DNA of 64,000 bases, from assembly GCF_000718005.1 (NCBI RefSeq), contig NZ_JODV01000018.1; one strand, 5' to 3'. This DNA is from Actinoalloteichus_B caeruleus. GTDB lineage: Bacteria > Actinomycetota > Actinomycetes > Mycobacteriales > Pseudonocardiaceae. The notes under the pieces were generated by a model. The model was given only the letters and a program-made list of their open reading frames with translations, ran no database searches and was not told where the DNA came from. Positions 26,713 to 35,250 of this stretch are shown piece by piece. The position numbers and the translations under genes are program-made. Within the stretch, counting starts at the first letter, position 1; each line of letters begins with the position of its first letter.

Positions 26713-27284
26713 CCGAGATCCGCTACCGCCGGATGCACCCGGAGTTGGGCGAGTTCGCGCTCCGCGACCTCGACCCCGACGCCGACGCCCCGTTGCTCCA
26801 CCGCTGGGTCACCCACCCCAAGGCGCGGTTCTGGTTGATGGGCGACTGGGACGTCGCGGCCGTCGCGGCCGAGTACCGGCGCATCACCGCCCACCCGCAC
26901 CACGACGCGTTCCTCGGGCTGTGGCGGGGGGAACCGGCGTTCCTGGCGGAACGGTACGACCCGACCAGGGTGGAACTGCGCGGCCTGTACCCCGCCCAGG
27001 ACGGTGACGTCGGCATGCACTTCCTGTGCGCCCCCACCGACCGCCCGGTGCGCGGTTTCAGCCACGCCGTGATCAGCACGGTGATGTGCTGGCTCTTCGA
27101 CGACCCGGCGACCCGGCGGGTGGTGGTCGAACCGGACGTCCGCAACACGGCGGTGCAAGCCCTCAACGCGGCCGTCGGTTTCACCGCGCGAGGCCCGGTC
27201 GTCAAACCCGAGAAGGTCGCCCTGTTGAGCACGTGCACCCGGGACGGCTTCCGGGACGGCACCCGGATGACGGAGGTGCCGTGA
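26709..27284 (+). CDS. desC: Siderophore N-acyltransferase, DesC-like (GNAT)
   Basis: A 191-residue GNAT starting at GTG: LLHRWVTHPKARFWLMGDW, HHDAFLGLWRGEPAFLAERY, GDVGMHFLCAPTDRPVRGF and RRVVVEPDVRNTAVQALNAAVGF, the pattern of DesC/IucB/MbtK enzymes that acylate the hydroxylamine of N-hydroxycadaverine or N6-hydroxylysine with acetyl- or succinyl-CoA. It overlaps the preceding short ORF by 4 bp and the DesD-like gene by 4 bp, so it is in one translationally coupled operon. Its expected substrate needs a prior N-hydroxylation, for which no intact gene lies in the window. The acyl donor cannot be predicted. Confidence 0.85.
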   Translation: MTEIRYRRMHPELGEFALRDLDPDADAPLLHRWVTHPKARFWLMGDWDVAAVAAEYRRITAHPHHDAFLGLWRGEPAFLAERYDPTRVELRGLYPAQDGDVGMHFLCAPTDRPVRGFSHAVISTVMCWLFDDPATRRVVVEPDVRNTAVQALNAAVGFTARGPVVKPEKVALLSTCTRDGFRDGTRMTEVP

Positions 27285-29071
27285 CCCCGGACGAGTCGGT
27301 CGCCCACCTGACCCCCACGTCGTGGGACCTGGCGAGTCGCGCGCTGCTGGCCAAGGCCCTCGCCGAGTTCGCGCACGAACGGCTGCTGCGCCCACGGCCA
27401 ACCGGGGACGGCTCGACCTACCTGGTGCGCGGCGACGACCCCTCGGTGGAGTACCGGTTCACCGCGTCCGTGCTGGCCCTCGACCACTGGGTGGTGGACG
27501 CGGCGAGTGTGGTCCGCCACCAGGGTGGAGCCGAAACCCCCCTGGACGCGCTCGGCTTCTTCCTCGACTTCCGGAGCGCCCTCGACCTCGACGGCGAACC
27601 GCTCCCCACCTACCTGGAGGAGATCAGCGCGACCCTCGCCGCCGCCGCGTTCCGGCTCGCCACCCCCGCCCCCGGCGCCGCGGAACTGAGCCGCGCCGCT
27701 TTCCAGACCATCGAGGCGAACCTGCCCGAGGGCCACCCCGCCTTCGTCGCCAACAGCGGCCGGATCGGCTTCGGCGTCGACGGCCAGCACCGCTACACCC
27801 CGGAGAGCGCCCGACCGACACGGCTCGTGTGGCTGGCCGCCCATCGCGATCACTGCACCTTCCGCTGTTCCGGGCACCTCGACTACGACGCGCTGGTGTC
27901 GGCCGAACTCGACGACCGGACCCGCGCGTCGTTCGCCGCGGTGCTGGGCGGGCTGGGCCTCGACCCCGACGACTACCTGCTGCTGCCCGTGCACCCGTGG
28001 CAGTGGTGGCACCGCGTGTCGGTGACCTTCGCCGCCGAGCTCGGCGCCCGCAGGCTGGTGTGCCTGGGGGAGGGGCCGGACGAGTACCAGCCCCAACAGT
28101 CGGTGCGCACCTGGTTCAACGTGACGAACCCGCGACGGCACTACGTCAAGACCGCCCTGTCCGTGGTCAACATGGGGTTCGTGCGCGGGCTGTCGGCCGC
28201 CTACATGGCCGCCACCCCGGCGATCAACGACTGGGTCGCCGACCTCATCGCCGGCGACGAACTGCTGGTGTCGACCAGGGTGTCGATCCTCCGGGAGCTG
28301 GCCTCCGTCGGCTACCACCACCGCCAACTCGACGCCGCGACCGAACGCACCTCCCCGTACCGGAAGATGCTCGCCGCGTTGTGGCGGGAGAGCCCGGTAC
28401 CCGCGCTCGAACCGGGCAGGCGGCTGAGCTCCATGGCCGCACTGCTGCACGTCGACCGTGACGGCCACGCCCTCGCCGCCGCGCTCATCGAGGAGTCCGG
28501 CCTGCCCCCGGCCGAGTGGTTGCGCCGGTACCTGGACGCCTACCTGGTCCCGCTGCTGCACTGCTTCTACGCCCACGGGCTGGCGTTCATGCCGCACGGC
28601 GAGAACGTGATCCTCGTGCTGTCCGGCGGAGTCGTGGAACGGGTCATCCACAAGGACATCGCCGAGGAGGTCGTGGTGATGGACCCCGACGCGCCCCTTC
28701 CCGACGAGGTCGCCCGCGTGTACGCGGACGTGCCGGAACACATGAGACTGCTCTCCATCCTGTCGGACGTGTTCGACGGGTTCCTCCGTTTCCTCAGCGC
28801 GGTCCTGCACACCCGTGGCGTGCTCGACGAGGACGCGTTCTGGCGCACCGTCGGCGAGTGCGCGGCGGACTACGTGCGGGCCGTCCCGCACCTCGCCGAC
28901 CGCGTCCGCCGCTACGACCTGTTCGCCGACGAGTTCGCGTTGTCCTGCCTGAACCGCCTCCAACTCCGCGACACCCGCCAGATGGTCGACCTCGCGGATC
29001 CGACCGCGGCGTTGCGGCTGGTCGGGACACTCCGCAACCCCATCGCGCCGTACCGCCCGGCCGGGTGCTGA
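27281..29071 (+). CDS. desD: NRPS-independent siderophore synthetase, DesD-like (IucA/IucC)
   Basis: A 596-residue NIS synthetase starting at GTG. Family motifs include EANLPEGHPAFVANSGRIGFG, LLPVHPWQWWHRV, RTWFNVTNPRRHYVKTAL, NMGFVRGLSAAYM, FMPHGENVIL (the ATP-binding HGEN) and IHKDIAEEVVVMD. The C-terminal FhuF-like helical segment is present. DesD adenylates the succinyl carboxylate of N-hydroxy-N-succinylcadaverine and trimerises and macrocyclises it to desferrioxamine; relatives make bisucaberin. Type C NIS fits the motif set. It is the last biosynthetic gene of the operon; ABC exporters follow after 200 bp. Confidence 0.9.
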   Translation: MTPDESVAHLTPTSWDLASRALLAKALAEFAHERLLRPRPTGDGSTYLVRGDDPSVEYRFTASVLALDHWVVDAASVVRHQGGAETPLDALGFFLDFRSALDLDGEPLPTYLEEISATLAAAAFRLATPAPGAAELSRAAFQTIEANLPEGHPAFVANSGRIGFGVDGQHRYTPESARPTRLVWLAAHRDHCTFRCSGHLDYDALVSAELDDRTRASFAAVLGGLGLDPDDYLLLPVHPWQWWHRVSVTFAAELGARRLVCLGEGPDEYQPQQSVRTWFNVTNPRRHYVKTALSVVNMGFVRGLSAAYMAATPAINDWVADLIAGDELLVSTRVSILRELASVGYHHRQLDAATERTSPYRKMLAALWRESPVPALEPGRRLSSMAALLHVDRDGHALAAALIEESGLPPAEWLRRYLDAYLVPLLHCFYAHGLAFMPHGENVILVLSGGVVERVIHKDIAEEVVVMDPDAPLPDEVARVYADVPEHMRLLSILSDVFDGFLRFLSAVLHTRGVLDEDAFWRTVGECAADYVRAVPHLADRVRRYDLFADEFALSCLNRLQLRDTRQMVDLADPTAALRLVGTLRNPIAPYRPAGC

Positions 29072-29271
29072 GTGCGCGCCGTTCCCGCCCCGGGCACCCG
29101 GGCCACCGCCGACCACGCGCCACGAGGCAGTCGCGGCGCCCCGGGCTCCCGGCCCGGGGACCGAGCGACGACCGGGGCGAACCGGGGAGGCAGGTCCGAA
29201 CGGGGCACCGTCGGCGGCCTGGTTCCACGAGGGGTTCGTGGACCCGGCGAACCCGACCAGGACCGGGATCG

Positions 29272-31164
29272 GTGACGTCCACCGTGGTGAAGGGTGCCCG
29301 GACCGCGACGGCGCGCTGGCGGATGTTGGCGGTCGAACGGTTCCGCCTCCTCGCGCTCCTCCACGGCGATCGTGGACCGCTGGCGGTCCTGTTGTCGTCG
29401 CACACGGCCGCCGCCCTCGCGCCCGCCGCGATCGCGCTGTGCGGCGGCTGGCTGGTCTCCCAGATCAGTGACGTCAGCGCCCTCGGCGCCCCACCGTCCA
29501 CCCTGGCGCTGCCACTCACCGCCATCGCCGCGTTGCTGCTGGTGGAACAGGCCGCGCTGTCCGTCCGGGGTGACGTCGAGTTCCTGGTCGCGGGCCGGAT
29601 CGACGGCCGGATCCGGGGCGAGGTGCGGCGGCTGGCCACCCGTCCGCTCGGAGTGGAGCACCTGGCGAGGACGGACGTCGCCGCCCTGGTGTCCCGGGCG
29701 TCGGACATCGGGCACGGGGCGCGGCGCAGCCCCGGCCGGGCGGCCACGGGCCAGCTCACCCTCACCTTCCGGCTGGTCGCCGCCCTCGCCAGCGCGGCCG
29801 TCGTCGCCCAGGTCTCACCACCCCTCGCCGCGGGCCTGCTGCTCGCGTCGCTGCTGATGCGCGCGACCATCCGACGCCAGTGGTTGCGGCTGGCCCACGC
29901 CGACACCGAGAGGCAACCCCACCTGGATCGCGTCCGCTACTGGGACCGCCTCGGCTCGCAGGGCGCCGCGGCCAAGGAGATCCGGCTGTTCGGGCTCTCC
30001 CGCTGGCTCACCTCGGTCCGAGTCGACGAGGAGCGCCGCTGGTCCGAACCCCTGCGCGCCCTGCGGCTGTCGATCCTCTCCCGCCAGCACTGGATCTACC
30101 TGCTCGGCTTCGGAGCCGGCGCCGCGGCCCTGCTGGTACCCGGGCTCACGGTGCTGGGCACGGACCTCCCGCACAGCGCCCTGTTCTCCTGCGTCGTCGC
30201 CGCGTTCGCGGTCCTGCAGATGGGGGCGATGGGGATCGAGGCGTTCGACATCGAGTACGGCCGGGCGGCGGTGGGAGCCCTCGACTCGCTGCGCGCCCGG
30301 TTCCCCACCGACCAGGAACACCCGGCGCCGACTCCCGACACGGCGGTCCCGAGCCCGCCCCGGATCCAGGTCCGCGACCTGACGTTCACCTACCCCGGAG
30401 GCGAGGAGAAGGTCTTCGACGGCCTCGACCTCGACATCCACCCCGGTGAGGTCCTCGCCGTCGTCGGGCGCAACGGCGCCGGCAAGACCACCCTGATCAC
30501 GATGCTCGGCGGGCTGATCGAGCCGGATGCGGGAGTGGTGTCCGTGGGGGGCACCCCCCTCCCCGCTCTGGACCCCACCCACTGGCGCCGGCGGATCGCC
30601 GTCGTGTTCCAGAGCGCCAACCGCTACCCGCTGACCCTCGCCGACAACATCGCCCTCGGCGCGCCCGAGCACCGCGACGACCGGGCCGGGATCACGCGGG
30701 TGGCCGCCGCGACCGGCGTGGACGCCATCGCGCGTGCGCTGCCCCTCGGCCTGGACACCCCGATGTCCCGGGACCTCACGGACGGCCGGGACCTGTCCGG
30801 CGGCCAGTGGCAGAAGGTCGCCCTCGCCAGGGCGATGTTCGCCGTCCACCACGGCCGGGACCTGCTCATGCTCGACGAACCGACCGCCCACCTCGACGTG
30901 CGCACCGAGATCGACTTCCACCGCCAGGTCAGGGACCTCGCGCGGGGGGTCAGCGTGCTGATCGTCTCGCACCGGATGTCCACGGTGCGGCACGCCGACC
31001 GCATCGTGCTGTTGCGGGACGGGCGGGTCGCCGAGGAGGGCAGCCACGACGAACTGCTGGCGCTCGGCGGCGAGTACCACGACTTCCACCGCCTCCAGAC
31101 CGCACGGTTCGCCGAGAACCCCCCATCGACCGCCGGCAACGACGCGGAGGGGGTCGGCACATGA
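29272..31164 (+). CDS. ABC exporter half (fused TMD-NBD), first of a pair
   Basis: A 630-residue fused ABC transporter. The N-terminal half has several membrane segments (AALAPAAIALCGGWLV, LALPLTAIAALLLVEQAAL, LVAALASAAVVAQV, GLLLASLL, WIYLLGFGAGAAALLVPG). The C-terminal ATPase has Walker A VVGRNGAGKTTL, signature LSGGQWQKVALARAM, Walker B LLMLDEPTAHLD and H-loop IVSHRMSTVRHAD, all intact. The GTG at 29272 is chosen; a later ATG (29323, MLAVERF) is also possible because the ribosome binding site AGGACCGGG is weak. The stop overlaps the ATG of the second half, suggesting a heterodimeric exporter, perhaps for the siderophore or for the product of the neighbouring cluster. Confidence 0.88.
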   Translation: MTSTVVKGARTATARWRMLAVERFRLLALLHGDRGPLAVLLSSHTAAALAPAAIALCGGWLVSQISDVSALGAPPSTLALPLTAIAALLLVEQAALSVRGDVEFLVAGRIDGRIRGEVRRLATRPLGVEHLARTDVAALVSRASDIGHGARRSPGRAATGQLTLTFRLVAALASAAVVAQVSPPLAAGLLLASLLMRATIRRQWLRLAHADTERQPHLDRVRYWDRLGSQGAAAKEIRLFGLSRWLTSVRVDEERRWSEPLRALRLSILSRQHWIYLLGFGAGAAALLVPGLTVLGTDLPHSALFSCVVAAFAVLQMGAMGIEAFDIEYGRAAVGALDSLRARFPTDQEHPAPTPDTAVPSPPRIQVRDLTFTYPGGEEKVFDGLDLDIHPGEVLAVVGRNGAGKTTLITMLGGLIEPDAGVVSVGGTPLPALDPTHWRRRIAVVFQSANRYPLTLADNIALGAPEHRDDRAGITRVAAATGVDAIARALPLGLDTPMSRDLTDGRDLSGGQWQKVALARAMFAVHHGRDLLMLDEPTAHLDVRTEIDFHRQVRDLARGVSVLIVSHRMSTVRHADRIVLLRDGRVAEEGSHDELLALGGEYHDFHRLQTARFAENPPSTAGNDAEGVGT

Positions 31165-32945
31165 CGACGCGGTGGGCCGTCTGGCGGCATCTCGTCACGC
31201 TCCACTGGCGGGCGCACCGCCGCGTCGTGCTCCTCATCGCCCTCCTCGCGCCGTTGGAGGCCGCCAGCTTCGCGCTGGTCTCGGTCGCCCAACGGCACCT
31301 GGCCGACTCGGCCACGAACGGGGTGCTCGCCGGGGTGCTCGCCGCGGCGCTGCTCGGCGGCCTGGGAAACCTGGTCATCAGCGGGGTGCTGCGCACCAAG
31401 GCGAACCTCCAGGCCGACGTCGTCGAGCGCGTCGACGCTCTCGTCAGCGCCGAGGTCCTGCGGACCGTGACGGCGGTGCCGACGATCGAACACCTCGAAC
31501 GCACCGACTACCTCGATCGGCTCTCGCTGCTGCTCCGGGGGACCAGGTCACTGGCGTTCGCTCCCTGGCAACTCGTCACCTTCGCCACGGTGGCCGTCCA
31601 GGTGGGGCTGTCCTGCTGGTTGCTGTTCGGCGTCCACCCGGCGCTGGTCCTCCTGGTGCTGTTCGCCGTGCCGCCCGTCTGGGCGGTCCACCGCGCGCAG
31701 CGCCCGGTCCGGGCGGCCGCGACCGCCACGGCGGAACTGCGCAGGCACGACGCCCGGCTGCACGGCATGGCGACCAGCCACCACAGCGCGCGGGAACTCC
31801 GGCTCGCGGGAGCCGTCGACGTCGTCGCCGCGAGTGCCGACCGAGCGTGGGACGCGGCGTTGGACACCGCGTACCGGGCCAGGTCGCGGGGTCTCGGGTG
31901 GAAACTCGGTGGCTGGGCGATCCACACCCTGGGGTACCTGGCCGCGTTGGGCCTCGTCGCCTGGCTGGTCGTGGGCGGCCACGCCACCCTCGGGGACCTC
32001 ATCCTCTTCATCACCCTCGCTGGCCAGCTCCGGGCGCAGCTCGCCCAGGCCGCGGACCAGTTCGACGGTTTCGCCGAGGCGCTGCACTGCGGCGAGCAGT
32101 ACCTGTGGCTGCGCCGGTACTCCGCCGAGCACGAAGCCACCGGGACCGTCGAGCTCCCGTCGTCCCCGTCGGGGGGAATCCGGCTGCGGGACGTCGGCTT
32201 CACCTATCCGGGCACCGAGGAGCCGGTGCTCTCCGGGGTGACGGTGGACATCCCGCAGGGGAGCACCGTCGCCGTCGTCGGGGACAACGGCGCCGGCAAG
32301 ACGACCCTCGTCAAACTCCTCACCGGCATGTACCGGCCCACCACCGGGGCCATCTCCGTCGGCGGCGTCGACCTGGACGAGACCGCGCCGGCGCGCTGGC
32401 GGGACCGCGTCACGGCGGCCTTCCAGGACGGCGCCGAGTTCGCCCTCCCCGCGGGTCGGGCGATCGGGGTCGGCCGCGTCGAGCACCTCGACGACCGGGA
32501 GGCCGTCGAGCGGGCCGTCGACAGGACGGGGGCGGGCGAGCTGGTCCTGGCCCTGCCGCGCGGGCTCGACACCCAGCTCGGCGCCGTGTACGACGGCCTC
32601 GAACTGTCCGGTGGGCAGTGGCAGCAGCTCGCCCTCGCCCGCGCGATGATGCGCCCGGACGCCGCGCTCACCTTCCTCGACGAACCGACGGCCGCCCTGG
32701 ACCCGCGGATCGAGCACCAGCTGTACGAGCGGATGGCGCGGCACGTCGGCGTTGCCGGCGGGGCCGGCACCACCATCCTCATCACCCACCGGTTCTCCAC
32801 GACGCGCATGGCCGACCACATCCTCGTCCTGGCCGGCGGCCGCGTCGTCGAGCAGGGACGACACCGGGATCTGATGGCTCGGGACGGCGTCTACGCCACG
32901 CTCTACCGCGCCCAGCTGGGCGCGTACGGAGTGACCCACGAGTAG
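31161..32945 (+). CDS. ABC exporter half (fused TMD-NBD), second of a pair
   Basis: A 594-residue fused ABC protein whose ATG overlaps the previous stop (ATGA). Membrane segments include VVLLIALLAPLEAASFALVS, LAGVLAAALLGGLGNLVIS, VQVGLSCWLLFGVHPALVLLV (longer segments abbreviated) and TLGYLAALGLVAWLVV. The ATPase has Walker A VVGDNGAGKTTL, signature LSGGQWQQLALARAM, Walker B LTFLDEPTAALD and H-loop LITHRFSTTRMAD. Both members of the pair have complete consensus ATP sites, so each could hydrolyse ATP. They belong to the type I exporter group often found in antibiotic, peptide and siderophore loci. The gene ends about 215 bp before the condensation-domain gene. Confidence 0.88.
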   Translation: MTTRWAVWRHLVTLHWRAHRRVVLLIALLAPLEAASFALVSVAQRHLADSATNGVLAGVLAAALLGGLGNLVISGVLRTKANLQADVVERVDALVSAEVLRTVTAVPTIEHLERTDYLDRLSLLLRGTRSLAFAPWQLVTFATVAVQVGLSCWLLFGVHPALVLLVLFAVPPVWAVHRAQRPVRAAATATAELRRHDARLHGMATSHHSARELRLAGAVDVVAASADRAWDAALDTAYRARSRGLGWKLGGWAIHTLGYLAALGLVAWLVVGGHATLGDLILFITLAGQLRAQLAQAADQFDGFAEALHCGEQYLWLRRYSAEHEATGTVELPSSPSGGIRLRDVGFTYPGTEEPVLSGVTVDIPQGSTVAVVGDNGAGKTTLVKLLTGMYRPTTGAISVGGVDLDETAPARWRDRVTAAFQDGAEFALPAGRAIGVGRVEHLDDREAVERAVDRTGAGELVLALPRGLDTQLGAVYDGLELSGGQWQQLALARAMMRPDAALTFLDEPTAALDPRIEHQLYERMARHVGVAGGAGTTILITHRFSTTRMADHILVLAGGRVVEQGRHRDLMARDGVYATLYRAQLGAYGVTHE

Positions 32946-33160
32946 GCGTGCCCCGGCCCGGGCCCCGCCCCGCCCCGGCCCCCCCCTCGGCACCGGGCGC
33001 CGCGCACCAGCGGAACCGGTCGCGGGCGGGCGGCGGATCGGACAGCCGCTTCGGGGGCGCCGGGGGCGCCGGCCGCGGTGCGCCCGCGATGGAGGGCGAC
33101 CCGCCGCCGTACCGCTTGACACGCCGGGACGGGCGCCGCTACCAATGGGCTCGGGTCGCG

Positions 33161-35134
33161 GTGACCGACACGACGGACAGCACGGGGGCATCCGTGGAGA
33201 GTGCGACACCCGTTCCCGGTGGGCCCGTGCCAGCGACGGGTCCACGAAGGGCCGACCCGCGCGACGCGTTCCCCCTCACGTCCGGCCAGGCCTCGGCGTG
33301 GACGAACATGGAAGGCCTGGAACCCGTCCACCTCGCCCGGTCCCGGTGGTGGGCCGTCCCGACCGCGCTGACCGACGAGCTCGTCGAGACGACCGTCCGG
33401 TTCGTCCTGTCCCGGCACGAGGCACTGCGAACGCGCCTCGTCGGCGACGCCGAGCGGGGGGTGCGGCAGGTGGTCGACCCGGTGGACGAGGACGTCGTGC
33501 GCGCACGGCCCGACCTCGTGCTCGACGAGAGCGCCCCCCAGGGCTTCCAGTCCGGACTCGACCAGCTGGCCCACCAGCCCTTCGACCTCCACGAGGAGTG
33601 GCCGGTCCGGTGGTTCCTCGGCCGCCGGTCCTCCGGCGACCACGTGCTCGTCGCCGTGGTGCACCATTTCGTGGCCGGTTTCCAGGGGTGCGCCGTCCTC
33701 GACCACGAGATCCCCGTCGTCCTCGACAACCTGGCCAGCGGGCGGGCGCCCTCGGCGGGGCTACCCGAGGCGAGGGGGCCACGTCAGTGGTGGGCGGAGG
33801 AGGACAGCCCCCGGGGTCGGCGGCTCGACGCCAGGGCACGCGAACACGTGCGGCGGGTACTGCGCGACCTGCCCAGCACGCCCTTCCCCGTGGCCGCCAA
33901 CCTCCGAGGCGCCAGCGACCCGCGAGCGGCCCGCCGCGTCGGCGTCACCCTGACCTCGCCCGCCGTCGACGGCTGCCTCTCCTGGCTGTCCCAGGAGTGG
34001 GGCGTCCCCCACTCCGCCGTCCTCCTGGCGGCCGTCTCCCGCGCCCTCGCCCACGACCTGGTCGACGAGTCGGCGCTCGCCTGGCAGGTGTTCGGTGACC
34101 GCGCGGGACCGCTCACCGGGTCATCCTCCGTCTGCTACGAACCCGTGACGACGCTGCTGCCCGCCTCCGGGCTCGCACCGGACGGTGACCTGCTCGCGGC
34201 GTCCTCGGAGCTGTACCGGAGGCTCCTCGTGTCCCTGCGCGCGCGGGCGTTCGGCGACCGCATGATCGACGAGGAGGCCCACCACGTCTCGCGGACCCGG
34301 GGTGTCCGGGTGGAGACACCGTTCTGGTTCAACTTCGTGGACAGCCGTGGTCGCCGGGCCGTCGCACCCCAGGACCTCACCGATCCCGCCGACGAGCTCC
34401 GACGCGGCACCGGGTTCGACGAGTACGAGGGGGACCGCACCCCGGGAGACGACTTCCTGCTCTACGTGTGGCGCGAGCCCGGGCAGCTGCGCATCGGCGT
34501 CTACGCCCACGAACGGTACGCCGACGTCGCCGCCCTCCGCGCCGTGCTCGCCCGCTGCGCCGCGCTCCTGCACCGCGCCGCCGTCCCGTCCGCGACGGCG
34601 GCGAGCGGCGGACCGGACCGGCGGCGGACCGCCTCGCCCCGCTGGACCCGGCTGGACGGTGGTCGCTGGACCGCCCCGGACGTGGTGCGTGCCGTGCTGG
34701 CCTCGCTGGTGGGAGTCGAGTCCGTGGACGTCCGCCTCGTGGCGGGGGACCGAGGTACGCGCCTCCACGCCCACCTCACGACGTCCACCGCCCACTCCGT
34801 CGACGCGGTGCGCACGGCCGCCCTGGGCATGCTGGACGTGCCCGGGTTCGCCGTGCCCGACGAGATCACCCTCAGCCGGGGCCGAGCGGCGCCGAGGGAG
34901 GACGGCCCGGAGAGGGCACCCGCCCTGCGTGACCTGGTCGAGATCGTCGGTCGCCTGTGCGGACTGCCGGCGGTCGATCCGCGCCTGAGCTACCTGGCGG
35001 CGGGCGGCGCTGCCCGCCACCTCCCGTCGATCCTGCGCGGGCTCGGAGCACGAGGTTGGGACGGCTTGTCCTGGCAGGACCTCTGCTCGCACCGGTCGTT
35101 GGAGTCCCTCGCCATCGCCTTGCGGCGCAAATGA
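33161..35134 (+). CDS. Lone condensation domain with degenerate C-terminal carrier domain
   Basis: A 657-residue protein. Residues about 30-450 are an NRPS condensation domain: FPLTSGQASAWTNMEG, LSRHEALRTRLV, and VVHHFVAGFQG with His168-His169, where the usual HHxxxDG is HHFVAGF, so the second His remains but Asp-Gly is replaced. About 500-580 (VRAVLASLVGVESVDVRLV, TAALGMLDVPGFAVPDEI) resembles the small C-terminal subdomain of an adenylation domain. The end (LVEIVGRLCGLPAVDPRLSYLAAGGAA...SLESLAIAL) has the helix pattern of a carrier domain, but the phosphopantetheine Ser of GGxS is Ala. So it looks like a C-A(part)-T module reduced to C plus scaffolding. GTG 33161 is chosen; GTG 33194 with GGGGG upstream is an alternative. 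Confidence 0.75.
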   Translation: MTDTTDSTGASVESATPVPGGPVPATGPRRADPRDAFPLTSGQASAWTNMEGLEPVHLARSRWWAVPTALTDELVETTVRFVLSRHEALRTRLVGDAERGVRQVVDPVDEDVVRARPDLVLDESAPQGFQSGLDQLAHQPFDLHEEWPVRWFLGRRSSGDHVLVAVVHHFVAGFQGCAVLDHEIPVVLDNLASGRAPSAGLPEARGPRQWWAEEDSPRGRRLDARAREHVRRVLRDLPSTPFPVAANLRGASDPRAARRVGVTLTSPAVDGCLSWLSQEWGVPHSAVLLAAVSRALAHDLVDESALAWQVFGDRAGPLTGSSSVCYEPVTTLLPASGLAPDGDLLAASSELYRRLLVSLRARAFGDRMIDEEAHHVSRTRGVRVETPFWFNFVDSRGRRAVAPQDLTDPADELRRGTGFDEYEGDRTPGDDFLLYVWREPGQLRIGVYAHERYADVAALRAVLARCAALLHRAAVPSATAASGGPDRRRTASPRWTRLDGGRWTAPDVVRAVLASLVGVESVDVRLVAGDRGTRLHAHLTTSTAHSVDAVRTAALGMLDVPGFAVPDEITLSRGRAAPREDGPERAPALRDLVEIVGRLCGLPAVDPRLSYLAAGGAARHLPSILRGLGARGWDGLSWQDLCSHRSLESLAIALRRK

Positions 35135-35250
35135 GCCCCGGCGGACGCTGGGGCACCATCCCCTGCCCGCCGCGCGCCGTGCCGCCACCGGCGAGGTACC
35201 GCACCGTCGGATCGGCCGCGGTAGCCCGCCGAGCGGCACCGCGGCGGAGG

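Noticed and set aside
28516..29271. Extension of the first ABC exporter gene upstream into desD
   Set aside because: The frame is open only as a shadow of desD; its Arg/Pro-rich translation has no ABC-transporter character, and membrane segments begin after 29272.
31172..33160. Extension of the condensation-domain gene upstream across the second ABC gene
   Set aside because: Out-of-frame reading of the ABC gene with no family similarity.
21226..33160. An iron-box (DmdR/IdeR type) controlling the siderophore genes
   Set aside because: I looked at the gaps before 22378, 22680, 24839 and 29272 and found no match to TTAGGTTAGG-type palindromes; the palindrome at 24802 is different.
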